DNA of 64,000 nucleotides from Spiribacter vilamensis (lineage in GTDB: Bacteria > Pseudomonadota > Gammaproteobacteria > Nitrococcales > Nitrococcaceae), in contig NZ_SHLI01000001.1 of the NCBI RefSeq assembly GCF_004217415.1, forward strand, positions 124,001 through 188,000. Direction: 5' to 3'. The position numbers and the translations under genes are program-made. The first letter of the stretch is position 1; the number at the start of each line of letters is the position of its first letter. Below are positions 34,987 through 43,132 of this stretch, piece after piece. The notes under the pieces were generated by a model. The model did no database searches, had not been told where the DNA came from, and saw only the letters and a list, made by a program, of their open reading frames with translations.

Positions 34987-35460
34987 ATGGTCAGGCGAAA
35001 CGGATTCACGCTGCTCGAGATGCTGGTTGTTCTGGCGATCATTGCCACCCTCGCGATGCTTGCCATGCCCGGTTACCTGCAGCCCACGAAACGCGTCGAG
35101 GCGACGCAGGCCGGCGCTTGTCTGCTCGAACTCGCGAGTCGCCTGGAGCGATACCGATTGATCGAGGCCGACTACGAGGGGTTCGCGATTGATACTGCGG
35201 GTGTGGCCTGCGAGGGCCGTCTGGCCGATCGTTACCGCTTCGAGGCGGGGATCCCGGGGGAGACGGGCTGGGGAGCCATCACGACGGATCCAGTGGCCTG
35301 GCAGCTCCGGGTCATCCCCCTCGATGCCGACGCAGGGATGGGGGGATACGGTGATTGCCGGGCGCTGGTGGTGCGCGATGATGGCCGCCGCGCGGTGATG
35401 ACTGGCACCGGCGGCGGTGTGGTGACCGATCCGGATCAGGTGCGGCGCTGCTGGCGCTAG
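34987..35460 (+). CDS. Type IV prepilin-like protein, PilE family
   Basis: A 157-residue protein with the class III leader MVRRNG and mature start FTLLEMLVVLAIIATLAMLA, with Glu at +5. The next segment (PGYLQPTKRVEATQAGACLLELASRLERYRL) is the pattern of the PilE minor pilin; four cysteines follow, two of them near the C terminus (GDCRAL, RRCWR). ATG 34987 gives a short leader. In many gammaproteobacteria pilE and fimT-like genes occur with pilV, pilW, pilX and pilY1; none of these is seen here. Confidence 0.82.
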   Translation: MVRRNGFTLLEMLVVLAIIATLAMLAMPGYLQPTKRVEATQAGACLLELASRLERYRLIEADYEGFAIDTAGVACEGRLADRYRFEAGIPGETGWGAITTDPVAWQLRVIPLDADAGMGGYGDCRALVVRDDGRRAVMTGTGGGVVTDPDQVRRCWR

Positions 35461-35463
35461 CGC

Positions 35464-35492
35464 TTGTCTGAAGCGGCCAGCTCGTCTAATAT
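35464..35492 (+). promoter_or_regulatory. Sigma-70 promoter for tRNA-Thr
   Basis: TTGTCT (35464-35469), 17-nt spacer, TAATAT (35487-35492). The predicted start lies just before the tRNA 5' end at 35503, and the segment follows the pilE-like stop immediately. Confidence 0.72.
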
Positions 35493-35502
35493 TCGCTTCG
35501 TC

Positions 35503-35578
<76 letters not shown>

Positions 35579-35609
35579 TCTCCTCCTTCCCGGGACTGGC
35601 GCCTGAACG

Positions 35610-37298
35610 CTATTCCCCCATCCCGAAGGCCAGCAGCAAGGCGAGGACGATCGCCGTCCAGAACGCCATTGAGCCGGTCGGCCAGCTGCGCAGCGGCCAG
35701 CCACTCACGCGCAGATGGGTTGCCTTCTCCTCGGCGCGACGGAAACCGAGCATGAAAGCGTCCCGGAACCCGGTGTCGATACGCCGGATTCCACTGCCGA
35801 CGCGCGCCAGTGTCTGCTTGCCCGGCACACGGTAGAACCAGTCGAGATCCAGGCTGATCTTTTCCTTGCCACCCAGAACGCGAAGGAAGAGGAAAAAGCC
35901 CAGCCCCGTGAACAGCAGGAGCTGCATTTCCTTGATCAGGTGCCCGGCGGTATACGCCTGGTAGTCCACGGGGTAGGGCAGAATGGCGTACAGCCACCCG
36001 GGGAAGATGCCGATGAGAAAGCACAGCAGTGCCGCGATGCCCATGGCGATGCGCATGTTGAGCGGTGCCTCGGCGGGCCTTAGTCCGGCGTCACGGCCCA
36101 TGAACGTGTACCACGGCAGCTTGAGGGTCGTGCTCATGAATGTGCCGACACCGGCAAGGGTCATCAGCAGGAACACGACACCTCGTCCATCGACGGCTGC
36201 CGCCTCGATGATCATGGTCTTGCTCACGAAGCCGCTGAATAGCGGGAACGCGGAGATCGAAAGCCCCCCGATCATGTAGAGCAGGAAAGTCACGGGCATG
36301 CTCCGGTAGAGGCCGCCCAGTTCCGTCAGACGGCTGCGTCCCGTCATCTGAAGCACCGCGCCCGCGCCCATCAGCAACAGCGCCTTATAGAGGATGTGAG
36401 TAAATGCATGGGCGGCGACGCCGCTGATTGCCAGCGCGCTGCCGAGCCCCACACCAGCGACCATGTAACCGACCTGGCTGATTATGTGATAGGACAGAAG
36501 CCGGCGGATATCGTTGACCAGGAAGGCGTAGATCACGCCGTAGAGCGTCATGAACACCCCCAGCCACACCAGCAGCTCCGTGCCCGGAAACCCCCTCGCC
36601 AGCACGTAGACGGCGGTTTTGGTGGTGAATGCACTGAGGAACACGGTGCCGGTGACCGTGGCTTCCGGATACGCATCCGGTAGCCAGGCATGCAGGGGTG
36701 GTGCGGCGGCGTTGATCAGGAACGCCACCAGGATCAGATAGAAGGCCGCGCCCCCGCCTTCCAGCGCCTCGAATGCGAGACTGCCGGTGTGGAGCCAGTA
36801 GGCGATAATGCCCGCAAGTAAAAGCATGCCGCCCAGCGCATGGATGATCAGGTAGCGGAATCCCGCGTCATAGGCGGCCTGTCGCCGGCGACGCCAGATC
36901 AACCAGACCGACGCCACCATCATGATCTCCCAGAACACGTACAGGGTGATCAGATCTCCCGCGAATACCGCCCCCAGGCCGGATGCCGCGTAGAAGGCCG
37001 CCGCGACGTGCTGGGCGCCATCATCGACCTGGAGCGCGAAGCAGTTGCCAATGAAGATGATCAGTGCAAAGACATAGCCGAACACGAGGCTGAGTTTGTC
37101 CACGCGCAGCGGGGCCAGCTCCAGCCCGACCAGCTGAATGCGAACCGTTGTGTCTGCGGGCAGCGCCATCACTGCACCGAGTACCAGTAATGGCAGGATC
37201 AGCTGCCAGAGCTGGCGTGAACGCCCCTGCAGCACGGCCAGCGGTAGCGCGCCGAGCATGAGCAGGAGCGCCGGGTGGAGGTGCAGCCCTTCAACCAT
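35610..37298 (-). CDS. MrpD/NuoN-type antiporter subunit, third paralogue (D3)
   Basis: A 562-residue, about fourteen-helix membrane protein of the proton-translocating subunit family (Proton_antipo_M). The TM5 glutamate is present (LYVFWEIMMVAS, E124), but the position of the TM7 lysine reads Asn (LINAAAPPLHAWLP, N196), unlike the two paralogues upstream. Later lysines are kept (TKTAVYVL and VSKTMII). A C-terminal extension of some 60 residues carries a charged segment and a final helix. It is the last gene of the operon and overlaps the small membrane protein gene by 8 nt. It probably forms part of the Mrp complex; its transported ion cannot be read from sequence. Confidence 0.85.
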   Translation of the reverse strand: MVEGLHLHPALLLMLGALPLAVLQGRSRQLWQLILPLLVLGAVMALPADTTVRIQLVGLELAPLRVDKLSLVFGYVFALIIFIGNCFALQVDDGAQHVAAAFYAASGLGAVFAGDLITLYVFWEIMMVASVWLIWRRRRQAAYDAGFRYLIIHALGGMLLLAGIIAYWLHTGSLAFEALEGGGAAFYLILVAFLINAAAPPLHAWLPDAYPEATVTGTVFLSAFTTKTAVYVLARGFPGTELLVWLGVFMTLYGVIYAFLVNDIRRLLSYHIISQVGYMVAGVGLGSALAISGVAAHAFTHILYKALLLMGAGAVLQMTGRSRLTELGGLYRSMPVTFLLYMIGGLSISAFPLFSGFVSKTMIIEAAAVDGRGVVFLLMTLAGVGTFMSTTLKLPWYTFMGRDAGLRPAEAPLNMRIAMGIAALLCFLIGIFPGWLYAILPYPVDYQAYTAGHLIKEMQLLLFTGLGFFLFLRVLGGKEKISLDLDWFYRVPGKQTLARVGSGIRRIDTGFRDAFMLGFRRAEEKATHLRVSGWPLRSWPTGSMAFWTAIVLALLLAFGMGE

Positions 37299-37578
37299 CC
37301 CCGGGCCCCTCGTTGTCGTCCTGGTAATAGTCCGGGCGCCGGTAGACGAGCCCGAAGCCGATCGCCTTGTAGACGCCGATCAGCAACAACGCCCCCAGGA
37401 AAGCGAACACGGCGGTAAAGCCGGGCACCCCGTCCCACGGGAAGCGGCTGTAATGGGAGGGTTTGAGGATGTCGAGCAGCACGACGAGTGCCATCAGGGC
37501 GATCATCGCCAGCCGCAACCCGCGGCCGTAGCGGACCAGCGCCTCGAGCATTGATGCGGTTGCATTCACCAGTTTCAT
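37291..37578 (-). CDS. Small two-helix membrane protein of the Mrp operon, unrecognised
   Basis: A 95-residue protein that I do not recognise as any named Mrp subunit. It has a basic N-terminal segment, a first membrane helix (about 21-37, LRLAMIALMALVVLLDIL), a loop with SHYSRFPWDGVPGF, a second helix (about 53-73, TAVFAFLGALLLIGVYKAIG) and a hydrophilic, acidic tail (YYQDDNEGPGDG). It lies 19 nt after the second MrpD paralogue and overlaps the third by 8 nt, so it is translated with them. The context suggests an accessory subunit linking or stabilising the two antiporter-like subunits; this is inference. Confidence 0.75.
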   Translation of the reverse strand: MKLVNATASMLEALVRYGRGLRLAMIALMALVVLLDILKPSHYSRFPWDGVPGFTAVFAFLGALLLIGVYKAIGFGLVYRRPDYYQDDNEGPGDG

Positions 37579-37597
37579 GCGATGTCCCTTTCCATCA

Positions 37598-39052
37598 TCA
37601 CGGAATGCCCAGGGTCAGAAGCCGGTAGGCGGGATCAGCGAGGATGAACAGTACGAGGGTACCGGCGGCGGTCACCAGCAGTGGGATCAGACACAGCGCG
37701 GGCGCTTCGGAGACTCGCTGACGGGCGGGGTCGTTACCGGGCAGGGGGCGCAGGAATGCCCGCATGACCGGCGGCATCAAGTAGCCGACATTGAGCAGCG
37801 TGCTCAAAACGAAGGCCGAGACCACCAGGTACTGCTCCGTACTCCAGGCACCGCTGATCAGATACCACTTGCTCCAGAAGCCACCCGTGGGGGGGAGTCC
37901 GATGACGCAAAGCGCACCGATGAAAAACGCCAGCATGGTCAGCGGCATTCGCCGCGCAAGACCGTCCATACCACTCACGGTATTGATGCCATTGGCGACG
38001 TAAATGGCGCCGGCACAGAAGAAAAGCGTGATCTTGCCAAAGCCGTGCATGAGCATATGCAAACCGCCGCCGATCGCCGATAACTCGGTGGCGAGGAGGG
38101 CACCGGTGACGATGTAGGCGAGCTGACTGACGGTGGAATAGGCGAGTCGAGCCTTGAGATTGTCCTGGCGCAGGGCGACAAGAGAAGCGGCTAGCATCGT
38201 GAATACGGCGATCGCGAGCATCGCTGGCTGCGTGACCAGCGATTGTGTGTATTCGAGTCCGAAGATGTACAACACAACGGTGAGCACGCTGAACACCCCG
38301 GCCTTGACCACCGCCACGGCATGGAGGAGTGCCGAGACCGGCGTCGGAGCGACCATCGCCGCTGGCAGCCAGCGGTGGAACGGCATGATTGCCGCTTTGC
38401 CGATGCCGTAGATCAGTACCACCAGCACCACCGCGCCGACGCCGGTCGGCACCTCGTCGGTCAGGATTCCACCGCTGGTAAAGCTGAGAGTGCCTGTGGC
38501 ATGCCAGATCCAGATAATCGCCGGCAGCATCAGTCCAATGCTCGTTACCAGTAGCAGTGCAAGGTAGGTGCGACCGCCGCTACGGGCCTTCTCGGTGCCG
38601 GTGTGGGCAACCAGCGGATAGGTCGAAATCGACAGGATCTCGTAGAACAGGTAGAGCGTGAGCAGATTCTCGGCAAAGGCAATACCCATGGTCGCGCCAA
38701 GGGCGATCGCATAGCAGGCCATGAACCGGGCAACGTGGCCGTATCCCCCGGCCCGCAGGTAGCCGATGGCATAGGGAGTCGCCGCGATGTACAGCGTCGA
38801 GGCTAGCAGCGCGAAGACCAGGCCAAGCGGTTGTGCGGAGAGGGTGATTGTCAGCCCCGGCATCAACTCGATCAGCGTCTGCTCCCCGGCATCACCGCCG
38901 CCGACCCGGTTCACCAGGACGCCAACCACGGTCAGGAACAGCGGAATCGGTAGCGCGAAACACAGCCCGTCGCGAAGTCGGGGCCGCCGGGCGGCAGCGC
39001 CGATCAGCGCCGCACCGATGAACGGGATGAGGACCGCAAGCAAAGGCGTCAT
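37598..39052 (-). CDS. MrpD/NuoN-type antiporter subunit, second paralogue (D2)
   Basis: A 484-residue polytopic protein of the NuoL/M/N-MrpD family. The TM5 glutamate (LYLFYEILSIS, E138) and TM7 lysine (GIGKAAIMPFHRWLP, K219) are both present, as is the HMLMHGFGKITLF motif and a WSKWYLISG motif in TM12, so a proton path looks intact. Its start overlaps the stop of the first MrpD paralogue by 4 nt. It differs from standard Mrp operons, which have one MrpD and one MrpA. Confidence 0.87.
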   Translation of the reverse strand: MTPLLAVLIPFIGAALIGAAARRPRLRDGLCFALPIPLFLTVVGVLVNRVGGGDAGEQTLIELMPGLTITLSAQPLGLVFALLASTLYIAATPYAIGYLRAGGYGHVARFMACYAIALGATMGIAFAENLLTLYLFYEILSISTYPLVAHTGTEKARSGGRTYLALLLVTSIGLMLPAIIWIWHATGTLSFTSGGILTDEVPTGVGAVVLVVLIYGIGKAAIMPFHRWLPAAMVAPTPVSALLHAVAVVKAGVFSVLTVVLYIFGLEYTQSLVTQPAMLAIAVFTMLAASLVALRQDNLKARLAYSTVSQLAYIVTGALLATELSAIGGGLHMLMHGFGKITLFFCAGAIYVANGINTVSGMDGLARRMPLTMLAFFIGALCVIGLPPTGGFWSKWYLISGAWSTEQYLVVSAFVLSTLLNVGYLMPPVMRAFLRPLPGNDPARQRVSEAPALCLIPLLVTAAGTLVLFILADPAYRLLTLGIP

Positions 39053-40533
39053 GGCAGCGCCCCGCTGGACAGCGCCTCGGCTGCGCGCGTCGCGCCGCCC
39101 ACGGTGAGCCGTGTGTCGATGCCAAACCAGAAGTTGGCGGCTACCAGTACCCAGACCGGCAGCAACAGGGTCCAGTGCACTTCTTCGACCGCGGGCGCGT
39201 CATCCGGCCGGGGCTGCATCCAGGCGATCTCGACCACCCGCGCGATGTAGAAAAGCGCCATCAGCGAGGTAATCAGAACTAGCGCGACCAGCCAGAGCTG
39301 ACCGGCATCCACCGCCGCCGTGAGGAGATACCACTTGCTGATAAACCCGGCCGTGGGCGGCAGTCCGACGAGGCTGACGCCGGCGAGGGCGAAGGCGGTC
39401 AGTGTCCAGGGCATTTGCCGGCCGATGCCCCGCAGATCGTTCATGCCCATACCGCCGCAGCGATAGACCATGAGCCCGGCAGAGGCAAACAGGGCGGCCT
39501 TCATCAGACCGTGATTGAACAGGTGCAGGAACGAGGCGGTCAGGCCGGACACCGTCGTCAGGCTGACGCCCAGTACCATATAGCCGACCTGCGCCACCGA
39601 TGAGTAGGCAAGCATGCGCTTGAGGTTGCTCTGCAGGATCGCCAGCCACGAGCCGACAAACATGCTGCCAATGGCGAGCGCCATCAAGCCCGCGGCGAGG
39701 GGCAGCGCGGTGAAGCTGTAAGCCGGGCCAAAGACATCGAAGATGAAGCGCAGCAGCACATAGAGTGCGACCTTGGTGGCAGTGGCGGCGATCAGGGCGC
39801 TGATCAGCGACGGAGCGTAGGTATAGGCATTCGGTAGCCAGTGATGGAGCGGGAAGAGCGCGAGCTTGATTGAAAGTCCGACCACGATGAACCCGAGACC
39901 GACATCGAGTGCCCTCGAGCCCTCGCCCACGGGCAGGCGCTCGGCGATATCCAGCATGTTGAGCGAGCCGGTCAGGATGTAGAGCACGGCAATGCCGATC
40001 AGCAGGAAGGTCGCACCCACTGTCCCCATGATCAGGTATCGGAACGCCGCGATCAGCGCCCGCCGGTCGCGGCCGTGGGCGATCAGGCCGTAAGTCGCCA
40101 GTGACGAAATCTCGAGGAAAACGAAGACGTTGAAGACATCGCCGGTCAGCGTGATGCCGAGGAGCCCGGCGAGCGCGATCAGCACCAGGGCGTAGAAACT
40201 GCCCTGACGTTCAGGCACCTCGTCATCGACCAGGGGTTTGCCCCATGGCAGGAGGATCGCCGACACGCCGGTAATGAGCAGGGCGACGAAGGCGTTGGCC
40301 GCATCCACCCGGTACTCGATACCCACCGGCGGTGGCCAGTCACCGAAAGCATAGCGCAGCGTGCCGCCATCAAAGACCGCTGCCAGCACGAGGGCGGCAA
40401 TGATGAACGCCGTGGTCATGGCGAATGTGGCCAGCAGCCACGGCAACCCGCGTCCCGGGAGCAGGACGCAGACCGGTCCGGCGATCAGCGGTATCAGGAC
40501 GACAAAGGGCATCAGCTCGGTGATCGAGCTCAT
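39049..40533 (-). CDS. mrpD: Na+/H+ antiporter subunit MrpD (D1)
   Basis: A 494-residue antiporter-like subunit following mrpC as in canonical Mrp operons. E141 (FVFLEISSLATYG) and K223 (GLSIKLALFPLHHWLP) match the essential TM5 Glu and TM7 Lys. The HLFNHGLMKAALF and FISKWYLL motifs are also present. It overlaps mrpC and the next paralogue by 4 nt each. Within the complex it should contribute a proton channel coupled to Na+ export. Confidence 0.92.
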   Translation of the reverse strand: MSSITELMPFVVLIPLIAGPVCVLLPGRGLPWLLATFAMTTAFIIAALVLAAVFDGGTLRYAFGDWPPPVGIEYRVDAANAFVALLITGVSAILLPWGKPLVDDEVPERQGSFYALVLIALAGLLGITLTGDVFNVFVFLEISSLATYGLIAHGRDRRALIAAFRYLIMGTVGATFLLIGIAVLYILTGSLNMLDIAERLPVGEGSRALDVGLGFIVVGLSIKLALFPLHHWLPNAYTYAPSLISALIAATATKVALYVLLRFIFDVFGPAYSFTALPLAAGLMALAIGSMFVGSWLAILQSNLKRMLAYSSVAQVGYMVLGVSLTTVSGLTASFLHLFNHGLMKAALFASAGLMVYRCGGMGMNDLRGIGRQMPWTLTAFALAGVSLVGLPPTAGFISKWYLLTAAVDAGQLWLVALVLITSLMALFYIARVVEIAWMQPRPDDAPAVEEVHWTLLLPVWVLVAANFWFGIDTRLTVGGATRAAEALSSGALP

Positions 40534-40892
40534 ACGCGATCGTCCTCCTCGGCGGCATCGTCGATATCATCGTCGTCGATGCTGCCGTACGCCTCGCGGA
40601 TGCGAACGGTCAGCGCCAGCGCCACCGCGGTGGTGGCAATGCCGACTACGATGGCGGTGAGGATGATCACGTGGGGGAGGGGGTTGGAATACGTCGACAC
40701 GCCCTCCCGAAGCACGGGTGTCGATCCGCCGATAACCTTTCCCGCGGAGATGAACAGGATAAATACCGAGGTCTGGAAGATTCCCAGGCCAATAACCTTC
40801 TTGAGCATGTTGCCGCGCACGATCATGCAGTAATAACCGGTCATCATCAGCGCGATCACCGCCCAGTAGTTGAACAGGCTGATAAAAGTCAT
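40530..40892 (-). CDS. mrpC: Na+/H+ antiporter subunit MrpC
   Basis: A 120-residue NuoK-like protein with three membrane helices. Residues 7-25 form the first helix, followed by NMLKKVIGLGIFQTSVFIL, a pattern of MrpC, then NPLPHVIILTAIVVGIATTAVALAL. The C-terminal tail is strongly acidic (SIDDDDIDDAAEEDD). It overlaps mrpB and mrpD by 4 nt. Confidence 0.93.
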   Translation of the reverse strand: MTFISLFNYWAVIALMMTGYYCMIVRGNMLKKVIGLGIFQTSVFILFISAGKVIGGSTPVLREGVSTYSNPLPHVIILTAIVVGIATTAVALALTVRIREAYGSIDDDDIDDAAEEDDRV

Positions 40893-41365
40893 TCCCTGTC
40901 ATCCTGCACGGCGTCCGCCGCGTCGGGGTCGAGACCCGCCGCCAGAGTGGCGGCGCGGCGCTGGACGAACAGCAGGAAGATGAGCATCACGACCGCCGCC
41001 ACGGTAATACCGACACCGAGCTCGACGAGGATGACGCCGGTCTGTTGTGCCGCCTTGGGCGCATCGAGGAGGGGGTAGAAATCGAGAAAGCGCCCGCCGA
41101 GGAAAACACCCAGCAGACCGATCAGCGCGTAGAGGAGGACACCGAGGGCGGCAAGGGCGTAGATCACGCGTTGCGGGATGACCCGCAGCCCGGTGTCCAG
41201 ACCGTAGATAAATACAAACAGGATCCATGCCGATGCGAACAGCACGCCCGCCTGGAAACCCCCGCCCGGCGAGTACTCACCGTGGAACTGGATATACAGA
41301 CCGAAGAGCATGACAAGCGGTATGGCGAATCGCGCAACCACCAACAGAATGGCGTTGTTTCTCAT
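40889..41365 (-). CDS. mrpB: Na+/H+ antiporter subunit MrpB
   Basis: A 158-residue membrane protein with four helices and the MrpB domain signature (YIQFHGEYSPGGGFQAGV near residues 24-41). The later segment LVELGVGITVAAVVMLIFLLF is also characteristic. It overlaps its neighbours by 4 nt at both ends. It corresponds to MbhF in membrane-bound hydrogenase complexes. Confidence 0.92.
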   Translation of the reverse strand: MRNNAILLVVARFAIPLVMLFGLYIQFHGEYSPGGGFQAGVLFASAWILFVFIYGLDTGLRVIPQRVIYALAALGVLLYALIGLLGVFLGGRFLDFYPLLDAPKAAQQTGVILVELGVGITVAAVVMLIFLLFVQRRAATLAAGLDPDAADAVQDDRE

Positions 41366-41892
41366 GACCGATCCTGCTTCCCGTGTCGACGTCGCTGCCG
41401 CGGCGGCGCGGCAAGGAGGGCGTAGACTACGATTCCGGCGGTAAGAATCACAACCGCTTCACCCATGGTGTCGATGGAGCGATAGCTCGCGAGGATGGCG
41501 GCCACCAGATTGGGTATGCCGGTATCCGCGTAGGTCTGCTCGATGAAATAGGGCGCCAGGTGCTGGTGAACCGGGTTGCCGGGTTGCCCGAATGCCGGGA
41601 GGTCGAAGGAGGCATAGACAAGGGCAGCACCGGTAATGGTCACAATGACCAGGGCCGGCAGGCTATGACCGGCATGACGGTGCTCGTATCGCGGCACGAG
41701 GCTGAGCACGGCGAGCAGCAGCACGGTACCGATGCCTGCACCTACCGCCGCCTCGGTCAGCGCCACGTCACCGGCGTCGAGATTGGCAAAGAAGCCGGCG
41801 ATGACCAGCGAGTAGATCGCAAACAGCATCGTCGCCTTGAGCAGATCCCGTGTCACCACCACCGTCGCCGCGATCACGATCAGGAACAGCAA
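41362..41892 (-). CDS. MrpA C-terminal-like subunit (DUF4040, MbhD/MbhE type)
   Basis: A membrane protein of at least 176 residues that resembles the C-terminal part of MrpA (the MbhD and MbhE units) and lacks the NuoL-like antiporter domain. The signature is LFAIYSLVIAGFFANLDAGDVALTEAAVGAGIGT; a later helix pair follows a loop. The start is uncertain: TTG 41892 is the first standard codon but has no ribosome-binding site; homologues tend to begin a few residues earlier, and a CTG at 41910 overlaps the mrpG stop (CTGA), like the ATGA junctions elsewhere in the operon. If CTG is used, the protein begins MIDIILLLFL. Confidence 0.82.
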   Translation of the reverse strand: MLFLIVIAATVVVTRDLLKATMLFAIYSLVIAGFFANLDAGDVALTEAAVGAGIGTVLLLAVLSLVPRYEHRHAGHSLPALVIVTITGAALVYASFDLPAFGQPGNPVHQHLAPYFIEQTYADTGIPNLVAAILASYRSIDTMGEAVVILTAGIVVYALLAAPPRQRRRHGKQDRS

Positions 41893-41906
41893 CAGAATGA
41901 TGTCGA

Positions 41907-42251
41907 TCAGGTGTTCGATGGCGACTCTCCCGTCTGATCGTGAGTCTCGTCATGCATCGGTCGCACACCGCCGGCGAGCGCGGCGCGAGCGGTCGCATGC
42001 GAGGCCGTCGGCGTGGTGAAGAGCAGGAAAAGCAGGATCAGCAGCATCTTGAAGCTTAGAAGATTGACCCCGGACTGGAGAATCAGCCCGCCGACGATTA
42101 GCAGCGGCGCGATCGTATCCGTCACGCCACCGGCATGAAGGCGCGTGTAGATATCCGGAAAGCGAACAACACCAATGCCGCCAATGATTGCAAAGGCGCC
42201 GCCCGCCAGCAGCAGCGCTGCGGAGATCAGATCAAGAGCCCCGTCAATCAT
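41907..42251 (-). CDS. mrpG: Na+/H+ antiporter subunit MrpG
   Basis: A 114-residue protein with three membrane helices and the MrpG pattern GGIGVVRFPDIYTRLHAGGVTDT. The remaining part after residue 90 is a hydrophilic, negatively charged tail (DETHDQTGESPS). It overlaps mrpF by 8 nt and precedes the MrpA-like subunit. Confidence 0.92.
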   Translation of the reverse strand: MIDGALDLISAALLLAGGAFAIIGGIGVVRFPDIYTRLHAGGVTDTIAPLLIVGGLILQSGVNLLSFKMLLILLFLLFTTPTASHATARAALAGGVRPMHDETHDQTGESPSNT

Positions 42252-42531
42252 CCGATATTTCCCCGCTTGCGGCCAGGTCGCGCTGGCCGATGAGCTTGAG
42301 GACGGCGACGACGGCGATGAAATTAATCAGCGCGTACACCAGCGCGACATCAATCAGGTCGTGATTGCCGGAGAAATAGGCAATGAGGGCGACAAGCAGG
42401 ACCGTCTTCGTGCCGAATACGTTCACACCCACGATGGTGTCGTAGACGGTCGGTCCCTTAATGGCGCGCCACAGCGCCAGTGCCATTGTCGTGAAAATCG
42501 CGAGGATCGTTGCAAGAAGCACGCTCTCCAT
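42244..42531 (-). CDS. mrpF: Na+/H+ antiporter subunit MrpF
   Basis: A 95-residue three-helix protein with the MrpF pattern RAIKGPTVYDTIVGVNVFGTK and a later helix ALVYALINFIAVVAVLK. It overlaps mrpE at one base and mrpG by 8 nt. Confidence 0.92.
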   Translation of the reverse strand: MESVLLATILAIFTTMALALWRAIKGPTVYDTIVGVNVFGTKTVLLVALIAYFSGNHDLIDVALVYALINFIAVVAVLKLIGQRDLAASGEISDD

Positions 42532-43010
42532 CAGCCTTTGCCCTCGAGCCAGAGGATCCTGCGTTCCATGTCGCCGGCCCTGAGCCCGTCGACGGCTGAT
42601 GGCAGCAATGCGTGCACCTTTGCGAAGGTCCCGTTACTGGGCAACCAGGTGGTCACCGTGCCCGGGGTCAGCGTGATCGAGTTGCCGTAGGTCACCCTTC
42701 CGACACGTGTGCGCTGGCGGACCGGCACCTCGATGAGTGTCGGCCGGATGCGGCGCGGATCAAGGACTGCCTGTGCCACCGCCACATTGGAGACAATGAC
42801 CTGCCAGACCAGCCATCCCCAGTAGACAGCCAGGCGCCAGGACAGCTGCGCGGGATCGTGCTCCGCGCCCAGCACCTCCATGCGTTCGGCGAGCCAGACG
42901 ACGAGTCCGATCGATACCACACCGAGCCCGAGCAGCAATGGCTTGTAGATCCCCGAGAGACCGAGCCACAGGACGGCAAGCACGACCGTCAACGTGAAGT
43001 AATAACGCAT
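42531..43010 (-). CDS. mrpE: Na+/H+ antiporter subunit MrpE
   Basis: A 159-residue protein with N-terminal membrane helices and a cytoplasmic C-terminal part containing the MrpE signature (GNSITLTPGTVTTWLPSNG). MrpE is the first gene of this operon, divergent from phoB. ATG 43010 yields MRYYFTLTVVLAVLWLGL; the open frame continues to 43073 without homology. No clear promoter was found for the operon. Confidence 0.9.
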   Translation of the reverse strand: MRYYFTLTVVLAVLWLGLSGIYKPLLLGLGVVSIGLVVWLAERMEVLGAEHDPAQLSWRLAVYWGWLVWQVIVSNVAVAQAVLDPRRIRPTLIEVPVRQRTRVGRVTYGNSITLTPGTVTTWLPSNGTFAKVHALLPSAVDGLRAGDMERRILWLEGKG

Positions 43011-43066
43011 AGGCGGGAATGTACCAATGTCGTGGAGTGGCTGCCAGCGACAGTCGGTCATTCGGC

Positions 43067-43101
43067 TTGTCACAGAGTCGCAATCTGGATGACTCTATAC
43101 T
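43067..43101 (+). promoter_or_regulatory. Candidate PhoB box and -10 upstream of phoB
   Basis: A TTGTCAC half-site (43067-43073), a 4-nt gap and a weak second half TCGCAAT (43078-43084) end 11 nt before TATACT (43096-43101), the geometry of a PhoB-activated promoter. The second half-site matches poorly (3 of 7). A further inverted repeat CTGTC-5-GACAG spans 43100-43114. It would make phoB autoregulated. Confidence 0.4.
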
Positions 43102-43132
43102 GTCGCCGTGACAGTGTTAGGGGGAAGCGACT

